Below are positions 31,740 through 42,000 of a DNA stretch of 55,448 nt, one piece after another (position 1 is the stretch's first letter; every line of letters begins with the position of its first letter). This DNA comes from Nemertoderma westbladi (taxonomy: Eukaryota; Xenacoelomorpha; Nemertodermatida; Nemertodermatidae): the NCBI GenBank assembly GCA_032718475.1, contig JAUCBJ010001747.1, forward strand, positions 1 to 55,448, given 5' to 3'. The notes below the pieces were generated by a model, which saw only the letters and a list, made by a program, of their open reading frames with translations, had not been told where the DNA came from and ran no database searches. The translations under genes were made by a program, and so were the position numbers.

Positions 31740-32159
31740 TATATTAATGGAAGGTCTTGGCAATGAGATGTTACCATATTTATATAACACCTCATTGCTT
31801 ATGTGTGCATCATATGCTATGTTGTGCACCCGGCGAAGCATCCTGGTGTATGTGCCATCCAAGGACCTGGTGTCTTCAGCAGTTAGAGCCCAGCATGGGC
31901 TGCCATAGAGCAGCACAGGCTCCACTGCTGCACGGAAAAGGCGTACCTTTAAAGATCATGAGATGTCAGAGCTCTTCCAGATCCTGGATAGCTTGTGGAT
32001 GGCGGACCAGGCTTTCCCTTTGCGAATTCGGAGATCTTCAGCAGACCTCCGAACCCATGATCCAAGGTAGCAGAAGTCGTTCACAATTCACATGACTTAC
32101 CAGTCCATCCAGCGATTGAATGTTATCCCGATCAATTTTCTGCTGATCTGAATCCATGT
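31740..32159 (-). pseudogene. LINE reverse-transcriptase 3' fragment, minus strand
   Basis: On the minus strand: NDFCYLGSWVRRSAEDLRIR, LLYGSPCWALTAEDTRSLDG and TRMLRRVHNIAYDAHISNE, the same family as 20319-21046. Stops and frameshifts are present. The LINE is interrupted at 32160 by a TTAA-flanked element and appears to resume at 34183. Confidence 0.75.
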
Positions 32160-32163
32160 TTAA

Positions 32164-34178
32164 CCCTTGTGTTCCCCTTCATTTCTCAAACATTTGATTC
32201 CTTTGAGGTCAATTTTGACCTCATGTAAATGAGAAGGCACTGCCTGACTGCGATTCAATATCCAGTGGTTACCTTTAAAATGATAGGCTACTGTACTGGC
32301 AGACTGGTTTAGGAATGTAAGTTGCCTACTTATATTCAGATATTAGACTGTAGTATTATCTTAGTTGTCTGTTTTTTGTCTGTCTGTCCATTGTCTGTTA
32401 TCAGAATTAGTAATGTAATGGTATGATACCAGTAAGTCATTGCGATTAAATATCAAGATTACCATATCAATACCAGAATACAGCAGTATAATGATATAGG
32501 TTTTAGTAAGTTTTATTATACTGTAGGTAAGGTAGATAGTATTATATCAAGTTGTCTGTCTGTTTGTCTGTCTGTCTCCTGTCTGCGTCTGTTAGTGCAA
32601 TTAGTAGGCAACTAAACCTCCCACAACTCAACAATGCACTCAGCTGCTCAGTGAAAATAATAAATCCTGGCCTCGATAAATAATGCAGTAATGAGGGTAT
32701 TATATTATTCCAGTATTCAGTTATATTGATATCCGTATCAAAATTCACAGTACCTGCTGACTGGAATTCAAGCACAGAAGAAAGGGACCTACTGAGTTTA
32801 GATTTGCAGACCACAGCGTGGTTTTGAGTAGCTGTGACCGTGACCGGTACTGGTACTTATCTAATTTACAATCTGATAATTCTATATAGGCTTCTGCTAG
32901 ACCACTCAGCCACTAGACCCAGGTTGGAATTCATGCATGAGCGCACAGGTACGCTTTGTTGTTTTGAAATCACCGCGCACCTGAAATTGGCTCGTCGCGC
33001 ACCTCATCATATGTCATAATCCAAACAAAATCGCGCAGCTCATGTCATGCATATCTCAAAAAATCGCACAGTTCATAAGAACAATTTTACATTCCTATTT
33101 TACAAGTTTGAGCGTTTTAAGCTTATCTTTACGTCTGTCTGTCTGTACGTTGAATCTAGGCTTACATAATAAATGTAATTTTTGCAACATCAAAATTGTT
33201 AATATTAAAAAATATTTTTTTAATCCACTACTACAGTACTATGGTGGCCCATCGGGCTCACTGCTTTTATAACAGAAAATATTATTTTAGATTACAAACA
33301 AAACATGTACCGGTAATTTCAAAAAAACGAATATTGAAATAGGTACCAGTCTGCCAATAATACTTTGTATAGGCCTACCTAACAATTAGGCTTAAACATA
33401 CAGTTGGCTTATAATTAAGTCATACTTATAATACATTGTTACTTTCTGACTTTACCTGTTTACTAACGTAACATCGGCATAGCATAGACCTAATAACAAT
33501 ACAACAATAGAGTAGGCTACTGTAGTTAAAATAAATAGACAAATTCAGCTCCGGTTGCCGGTATTACAGTATTATGGTGAAGTGATTTGACTGTTTGAAG
33601 AATTGGAAATGAGAAACTAATGCGAGCGCAGCGAGCGAAATTTTTTTGTGTATTTTCGTGATTTCAATTAATTTGTGGTGCGCATCAGAGGCAGAGCTGC
33701 GCGCTGAGGCGCAACGCGCACCTGTCTCACACCCGAACGCGCACCTGTCTCACCCAAACGCGCAACGCGCATCTGGTTTGCGGTCATTCGCGCAGGTACG
33801 CGTCCGAGTTTTGCAGCATGAAGTCCAACCTGGCACTAGACCAGTACCCAGGTACCATACATTCAGATTCAGTCATCAGTACAGAGAAGGCTAAAAGATA
33901 AGTAAATCTTTCGTTGATATTGAATGGTATAGGTACAAAACATGATGAGGTCAAATTTGACCTCAAAGACAATATGTGTATAAATTGTAAAATTGAATAG
34001 ACTCCAGACTCCCTTGCAAATTTTTACATTTTTGTTTTTCTAATTAAGATACCGTACACTATAAAATAATGAAAGTCACAAAATTTCGAGGTAAAATATC
34101 AATGTGTGATAAAATTATGTAAGTTTAAATCTCCGATGGGTCAAAAATGACCTCAAAGACTGAAAGAGAGCACAAGGG
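32164..34178. mobile_element. piggyBac-like non-autonomous transposon (2.0 kb) inserted in LINE
   Basis: TTAA at 32160-32163 and 34179-34182 flank inverted ends CCCTTGTGTTCCC and GAGAGCACAAGGG. Subterminal palindromes TGAGGTCAATTTTGACCTCA (about 32204) and TGAGGTCAAATTTGACCTCA (about 33944), plus GGTCAAAAATGACC near 34139, are typical of piggyBac-type architecture. CTGT-rich microsatellites and CGCGCACCTG repeats lie inside. No transposase ORF is seen, so it would depend on another source. Confidence 0.78.
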
Positions 34179-34182
34179 TTAA

Positions 34183-35926
34183 TCATGTTGACTCAGTGTT
34201 AAACAGGATTAACGCGATTGGTTGGTGGTTGCTGCTTAGTACATACAGGTAGTACTGTAGTAGCAGCTTTCTCCAACCACATCACATGTTTTATACAAAG
34301 TGGAATACGGTAATGTTAACTGGAAAAGCCACGATCTAAGCACCAGTGTCCAGTACACACTAGGCCTACTGAACAGGTGAAGGACCCAGTACAGCAGTAC
34401 CCCCCTGTCTGCCTGTTGAATGACTGATGACACGACACTGATGAACTAAGCAAAGTCTGAATGTTCAAGGTACCACGGGTACGGTACTGCAGTACTGGTA
34501 CCTTTCTGCCTTTATCACTGTATCCAGTACAAAGCGTACTATATACAAGGCCATGCCATCGAGTTAACTGGGGGCGGTGACTGGGGGCAAGATTTTTAAA
34601 AAAATCTTGACCCATAGTACCGACATTTTTATCGGGTTTGACTTTTGCGCGTAGGTGTAGGCTACGCGTAACCTACGCGCCACTACGCGTATCCGATAGA
34701 ATGCAGTTTATTTTTTATTTTTTGCGTAAGTAATTGAATTAACCAATGACTGAATGAATGACCAAGTAACCAATGAATGAATCCAACTAGCTGACTAGAG
34801 CCTTTATAAAAGAGAGGTCAATTTAAATAACATCAATATACAGATATATGAAGTTGTTTAGTATCATGGCTTCATGGGCACGAGCTACCGAGGCAATACA
34901 GGACCATAACGACATGCATGGAGTATAGCAAGAAGCATCGATATATGTATATAAAACAGAGTTGTACCTACCCATACCCCCATATTAATTACCCTGCAAC
35001 TGTACCTGCCGACCCGTACCACGCTAATATCAATCTTCTTCTTCTTTCTATCTTTCTAAATAATTGAGAATTTAACATTGAGCCGGGATATTAATTCGCC
35101 AAGATAGGATTTGCTTCTTGCCCCCCCCCCCCCCCCCCCCCGTCTCTATGGTATACTGTAATGATGAATAATCTCTGTAATTTTCCTTCAATTTGTTCGT
35201 ACGGAATGCAAGGTAGTGAGTGACTGACATTAGTACTACGATTACATATACATACATATAAATGTTGTGCAATAGGGTACGATCCGTGGAATGTGAAAAA
35301 AATTAATTACTGTATCTATTATAAAATTAAAATTCACCCATTAAAAAATAGAGATGAGTGGGATACGATACGGTTCAGGTTACTCGATTAAAGCAATGTA
35401 CACCAGCAAGTTATGCAGATAAGGGGGAACCTATTGAGGCCATCTGACATACAAAATGCAATTACAGTACAATAATAAAGAGTGACTAACTAAAATAGTT
35501 AGAACAATACCTTACAATGCGGGGATATCATACTAGAGGCGCCACTTTTTCACGATTCTTGTGGGCCTCGCAGGTTACAAGAGTGGCGGCCCAAACCCTA
35601 ATTAAAACAGTAATTGAGCCATAACCCTAAGTCATGAGGCTCTACTGTAATCTAATAAATTTTGTGGAATTTCTGACTTTTTGCTCACAAATTTGGTGCG
35701 TCGTTCTGAAAATTAAATTAGCAAAACCACGAACGGGGGGGGGGGGCTGAACGCAAATCCCATCTCTGCGAATTGATATTCCGCTTCAATTAAATTCTAA
35801 ATTTAGGGAAAGGAGTAGGTTATAGTGGCACGTTATTTTAACCAAAACAATAAACTAAAGTCAATAGAACTGTTTTATGGAATAATCAGCTATTATTTGC
35901 GTCGAATTTCCCCCGGAGAGGGATGA
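34183..35926. other. Intergenic DNA with LINE remnant and homopolymer tract
   Basis: The first tens of bases continue the minus-strand LINE. A 22-bp run of C lies at about 35121-35142. The near-palindrome CAAGATTTTTAAAAAAATCT is at about 34588. No gene supported. Confidence 0.45.
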
Positions 35927-35931
35927 ACCTT

Positions 35932-37119
35932 TGTAAAAGCTTTTGCTGAATTGTCCGGTTATTTTTCCTTATTTTTCCCGTAAAATACTCTGTAGTTGGT
36001 TTACCAGGCATAAAAAGGCCGTGTCCTTGCTGTACTGGTGTTTTAGCGGACATAAAAGCTATTTCTTCTGTATTTGTACTTTAGAGGACATAATCCGTAA
36101 TTCCGTGACGTAAAAGCTCGATACTCTTGAAAACAGTGTCGCTACCATGACGACGGCTAGCAGCTGATATTGCCACGTCGACGTTTCTTTGTTTCTTTGT
36201 TCTCTCGTTGTTCAGGTTGACCAATCAGAGCGTTTGTTGTCTCTGTGTTAGAGGTGTATACAGAAACTCAGTAGTTCAGTGTTATGTTTTGCCCAGAGCC
36301 TAAGAACCGGCTTTTGGCACCTCCGTGTTTTCAGTTTTTAGTCCTACACTAGTAGGCTTAATTATAAGGACATATATCCGTTATCTGCATACTGCATACT
36401 GCAGTACTGCATACACTGCATACTGTGTAACACTGTGCATACTTTATATTGTTATACTGCTATTTACTGTCAGTTCTTCATAATATGGTTGATGAATTAT
36501 TATATTTGGAATAACGACAAATAACCCCGAAAACCCAATATTCTTGATATACCGAAGGTAAGAGAGAAAGGTTACAGATAAATGATTGCGACCTATGTTG
36601 AGTGGTTTGAAGTGAATCTAATGTTATTTGATAGACCCTACATGATTCGGTCCGTGTTCCTTTTATATGTGACTAAAATCATTGAAGATCGGCAGATCAG
36701 TGTGCAGTATTGTGCAGCATTGTGTATGAGTGAGACTGATAACGAAGCATTTCCTAAAGAATGCGCCATATATGTGAATTATAACTGGGCCATATCGTTG
36801 TGAGTAGTTTAAGTCATAACTCTGTTTGTATAGATAGAGCGCCACGTCCTAAAGGAACTGTTAATATTCCCCGAAGGTGAATAATATTGTCAGAGATTAT
36901 ATAATACTGTCAGTCGAATAATACATTAGGCTTACATAGCAATAAAATTAAGCCGTCGAACCCAATCTCCCGGGTATATCCAGCGGGTGAATGATCGCGC
37001 ACAGATTGGTTTCGACTAGTGTAGTGAATCAAATACTTGTTAGAGGCTAAAGCGATTTATTATCTAGAAGACATCCTAATTTGGCGGGTTAAACTGCCAA
37101 AGGTCTGAAAGCGCGAACA
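35932..37119 (+). repeat. Element 2, 5' LTR (1188 bp)
   Basis: Starts TGTAAAAGCTTTTGCTG, ends GCGCGAACA. CCAAT at 36221-36225, TATA-like GTATAC about 30 bp later, donor-like AAG|GTAAGAG with GT at 36558, small ORF 36582-36803, AATAAA at 36941. Confidence 0.95.
36582..36803 (+). CDS. Small ORF in 5' LTR of element 2, 73 aa
   Basis: ATG at 36582 directly follows an acceptor-like GGTTACAG; ends at TGA. It shares blocks NLMLF, RQ-SV and AFPKEC with the ORF in the element 1 LTR. It would lie in R of the transcript, downstream of the promoter. Function unknown; expression unproven. Confidence 0.35.
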   Translation: MIATYVEWFEVNLMLFDRPYMIRSVFLLYVTKIIEDRQISVQYCAALCMSETDNEAFPKECAIYVNYNWAISL

Positions 37120-37135
37120 ATAACGGATATAGCTT

Positions 37136-37158
37136 CTTTATTGCGGTTAGCAATAAAG
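37136..37158 (+). other. Perfect 9-bp hairpin at the expected primer-binding position of element 2
   Basis: CTTTATTGC, loop GGTTA, GCAATAAAG starts 17 nt after the 5' LTR. No TGG-initiated tRNA-complementary primer site is evident directly after the LTR. Confidence 0.6.
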
Positions 37159-37190
37159 TTGAAAGTACCGGTCAACCGGTAAACCTGAAC

Positions 37191-37308
37191 GGTACATCTG
37201 TAGGTCAGTAGGCCCAACTGCCAGAACCGGTACTGCCGTAGGTCCGTAGGTCCAACTGCCAGAACCGGTACTTCTGTAGGTCCGTAGGCCCAACTGTCCT
37301 AACCGGTA
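37191..37308 (+). repeat. 38-bp tandem repeat, three copies, in element 2 leader
   Basis: The unit begins GGTACnnCnGTAGGTC and ends CAACTGCCAGAACC; copies start at 37191, 37229 and 37267. Confidence 0.85.
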
Positions 37309-38711
37309 CTTCCAGTATAAGTACATTAGTATTATTCGAATTTGATAATTATATACCGGTAGGTCTTAGTACTTAATCAGGGAACGGCCGCCCTGGTTTT
37401 TTATTGAGATTTTTACTTATTTCTGTCAAGTTTTATTTGTTTGTAGGCCAGTATTGAACAGAAGGCGTGTAAGCCTGATCAGATTGTACAGACAAGTTGT
37501 AGGCTGAGCTGTTGTCTGATTGCTGTTAAGTCTGAACGGATTGCAGTGTGTAGGTCACCTGTCCGATAAAGAACGGTTGGGAAGTAGGGGTAGCCATTGC
37601 TGTAAAGTAAACCCCCAATTAAAGAATAAGTCGTACTACTGGGTTAGAACGCATACTACCTAACTATTTCGGAGTCTGCATGTCCTGTAATTTATTTAGG
37701 CTTGATAGTAGTCTGTCAGTATTTGGTCTGCATTTTGTTTGAGTGGTTTGTACGCGTAGTGCAATATTTATTATTCAGAGTTTATGCGATTATCCGCAAC
37801 ATTCATTCCCCAAGTTTGTTCCTACAATAATTGTGTTTGTTATACATACCGCTATAGTTAAATTAACCTCGGTACTACACGGGCTGCTTGGCGTAGGTAA
37901 AGACTGGTGATTTTGTGCATCAGTCACTCCAGCAGATGCCGTGGTTCTTTTAGCTGTTCAAGTATATTTAACTACTGATTATATGTTGCACAAGTACTCG
38001 TACCTAATTTAGGGTTTAGTGTACAGTGCTTTCCGAAAGTAATTAGTGTAGGCATTATATTTGTGTTGTAAAGTGGTTGATAGGCACATTCGATTAGCTC
38101 TATTAACTTCTAGGTAGGAACACTCCGTGATACATAACGTAGAACCTATAGCGATACGGTTATAGGTCGTCAGGCGGTGGTATTTTTCCTATCTGGACAA
38201 TGCAGTGTATTTACTACCGCGTATTATTTTCAAATACCGCAGTACCCTGTCCGTTGTAATAACCAGATTTCTAACCCTTTGTTAGGCTGGTTGTAGACTT
38301 CTTGTAAAATTACCCTAAAAATTCGTATTTTGTGTTTTTTGTAAATTTTTGTGTTTATTTAGAGATTGTAATCTCAACCCGAATCGTACGTAATTTGTAG
38401 TATTAAGTAACTTAGGTAAATTAGTATTATTTGTTTTAGTGTCCTATAAGTAACACTTCACTGAAAGCGCACCGCTTTGTGTAGTGATTACTCCCCAGAA
38501 ATAATAACATTTATTTCAAACATCGACAAAACCCATTAAAACGGGTATATATATATTATAAATCAACTCAAACGATTTATAAATAATAGGCCTGCCATAT
38601 AACAATTAGGTCTCAATATCAGTTGGACTACTGCTTAAATAACAGTAATAAAGTAAGTTAAAGTAACCAAGTAACCCTTAAAATTCAGAAATTCAATTAT
38701 TTAAAATAATT

Positions 38712-38960
38712 GATATACCGGTATTTAAGATAGGCCTATTAGCTTTATTTCTATAAATTTAGGCTGAAATTATACCGGTACTTGTAATTAATTCTAGTCC
38801 AGAATTATATATACTACAAACTGTAAGCTGTATACCGGTATTTCCGATAGGCCTATTATATATTTATATATATTTGTGCTAAAATTATATGCCGGTTTCT
38901 GTAAAAAACCTAGTCTGTAATAATACTTATATATACTATAAGCATACCGGTATTCTAATA
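38712..38960 (+). repeat. About 117-bp repeat in element 2 leader, two copies plus a part
   Basis: TATACCGGTATTT...GATAGGCCTATTA recurs at about 38714 and 38831, with a further ATACCGGTATTCTAAT near 38944. Very AT-rich between these palindromic words. Confidence 0.6.
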
Positions 38961-39090
38961 TATTATATATATATCACGCTACACTGAGTAGCAGTATCGG
39001 TAATTAATTACTAGGCTAGCAGTTAATGCTGAATTACTAGACTTGCTTAGACTGTAATATAGCAGTAGGCATTCAACTGTACAATCAAAC

Positions 39091-42000
39091 ATGTCTGACT
39101 CACCACAAACATTGTCAGATAGCCTCTTAGAAAGTGCTAGAATGAGTGTTAGACAGGGTCTTAAAAAGATCTGGGACTCAGCTAAGAGTATAGAGCGCCT
39201 GAGACCAAAGTCCAAGTCCCCTCCTACTGTAAGCAAGGCCATCCCTACAGTATTAATAACAGAACCGAGGCTGGTCCAACATCGTAGGTCTATCATAGGC
39301 ACTCGACCTCAGGTCAAGCGAGACCAAGAAGCAGCGGAACAGCAACAACCCGCGAGCCAGGAACTTGTTTCTCAGCGGTCCGACAGCTCCAGTAGTTCGG
39401 ATACTGTTGAGCGGACGCCCGAGCGCGGAGCGAAGATGGCGGATAAGGTTTATGATGAGCGGACAACCTATGAAGAATCAACCGACGCCACTTCTTCTCA
39501 AGTAGAAAGCGAAGCGACGGCAGAGAAACCGCATAAGAGGGATGCCATTGACATCTATCTGTCAGACTATCAACGTTTTTTAGGTGATGACGAGTTGAGG
39601 AGAAGGTTAGAGGGACTTAGCCCTAATAGTGAAGGAACCAAGCTTGTGTTGGATGCCATCGATGCGGAAATGTTAGCGGCGAACCAAGCTAAATTCGATG
39701 AACAACTCCGCATCGCTAGAGAACAAGAAGAACAAGTAAAGAAAAAACGTATAGAAGATAGAAAGACAGCGGCAGTGGCAGCAGCAGTGGCAGCGGCAGA
39801 AGCCGAAAGAAAAGCGGCACTGGCAATAGCAGAGGCAGCGGCAGAAACCGAAAGAAAAGCGGCACTGGCAAAAGCAGAGGCAGCGGCAGAAACCGAAAGA
39901 AAAGCGGCACTGGCAATAGCAGAGGCAGTGGTAGAAGCAGAACGCAGGGCATCTGAAGAGGCAACCCAACTAGAGTTAGAAATTCTTCAAGAGAAGCAAG
40001 ACAACTTCAATAAACAGTTAATAGCGAGCAATAGGCAGATGATGAGTCGATCTACTCCCAAGAGACAGGGGTATACATCATCTGAGGAAGGCGATACCAC
40101 CGACACTGAAGGCGGAGGAAATCGATCTCGCCTAAGCAGACGTAAAAGAACATTCCACCGTCAGAAATTGCCTGATTTGCCTCCAGCTGTTAGAAGGCAA
40201 CTAAATAACACCAAAGTAGGTAGTACAGAACCCACAGACCAAATATTTACAATAGAGAGACTCCCTACTATAGTAGATGAGCCTGAAATAATTAGGCCTG
40301 TTCCCGAAGCTACCCTTTCGGTCGTAGAGACACCTGTACTCCCTGAACCTACTTCTCAATTCCCTTTGCACAGCACTAAGCTACCTGTGCCCAGCAGAAC
40401 AGTCCATGAGACAGTGCATACCCTGGACTCCGAGCGAAATATTCCAGATTTGTCGCCCGTTGTCCCTCGTCTGCCCGCTACAACGTTGGCGACTCCCGCT
40501 TCGGCGGTCGAATGGGTGGACGAGAGACGACGGGGGATGGATCTCCTGCTCGGGCAGATGCAGGAGACTGTCCAACAATTCAAGGGCACAGTAAGGGAAA
40601 GTAGACTAGAGTTGCAAGAAGTGCAGCAAAATATCGCGCTAGAACGTGATAAATTAGTAAATTTACAAAAGGGTATACCACCACCCCTTGTAACAATGTG
40701 TCAACCTGTTAGGTCTGAAGTATCTCATGCGCAAGGTGTGGAGCCTACACGCATCTATACTGCTAGCGAAGTAGAAACTCCTATAGTGAACCCTATTAAG
40801 GGTAATTATAAACCTGTTGATAATGATATTCCCTATAGACCGGATCATAATCCGAGAAATTTATATACCGATAACTCGATATTAAATAACACGATGGCCC
40901 AAGAAAGTTTTACGCGTCAAATGGCTAGAACCGAAGCCCGGCAAGCGGTAAAGGTGGGAGAGATCGTCAAGTTCAATGGAGATGAGATGAAATGGTTACC
41001 TTTTAATGAATATTACAAAGATAACATACAGAACTCTGTACTATCTAATGGAGAAAAACTTAGATACCTCATCGAGTGCTTGGAAGGATCTCCCAAGTTA
41101 ATGGCGTTAAAATTTATTGGACATCCAGATGGATTAAGACAAGTTTGGGATACACTAAACATCAGGTATGGTAATAGGACTAACATAGCTAGGTATTTAT
41201 ATGCGAAATTAATGGCGCCCCGAAAGTTTCTTAGCAGCGGGATTATAGAGTTTTCCGATGAGATTCAGGAGATCTGTAGACAACTAGATTGGTTAGGTAA
41301 GTCTCATGAATACCAGAATTCTATGGTTGTAGGAGCCTTAGCATCTACTTTGCCCAAGGGTGGAGTAGGTACACCCTTGGGCAAGAAGGTGTTATATATG
41401 ATGGAACAACAACGACGAGACCCTACCATGACGGATCTCATGTCATTCTTAGATAGAGAAGTGAAATTACAGCTCCTAAGGCAGTCCAGAGAGAAGACAT
41501 TGGAAAACAAGGTAAGTGAGAAACCCGTTTCTAGGAGAAGGGTAACACCAGTATGTTATACCGACGATGGTGAAAGCCAAACTTCTCAAGGAGAGGACAG
41601 CGGGAAAGACACTGACAGATCTTATTATGTCAATAAAATGCCTAAAGATCAGGTAAGTAAATCCGAGTCTCGACCCAATGACAGAAGGGAACCGGTACAA
41701 AAAACCCTTCCTACGTCTCCTAAAAGAATTCAGGTGAGAAAGCCCGAGGAAAGAACAAGTGTGCACCACATAGCACAGGTTAAAGTAAGTAACATCAAGC
41801 CGAAATGTGTTCTGTGCGACGGGCCCCACCGTTTAAATGCGTGTGATAAATTCCTGAGGAAATCACTAAAGGATAGACGTGAAGTCATGTGGGATAAGCG
41901 GTTGTGTTATAATTGCCTCAGACGAGGACACCAACGGCGAACCTGTTACTCCGACGCAAGGTGTGCAAAGTGCGGCGCAAAACATCATATCTTGTTGCAC

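Noticed and set aside
39673-39969. Cysteine/phenylalanine-rich minus-strand ORFs
   Set aside because: Antisense of the Ala/Glu/Arg coiled-coil coding repeats in element 2.
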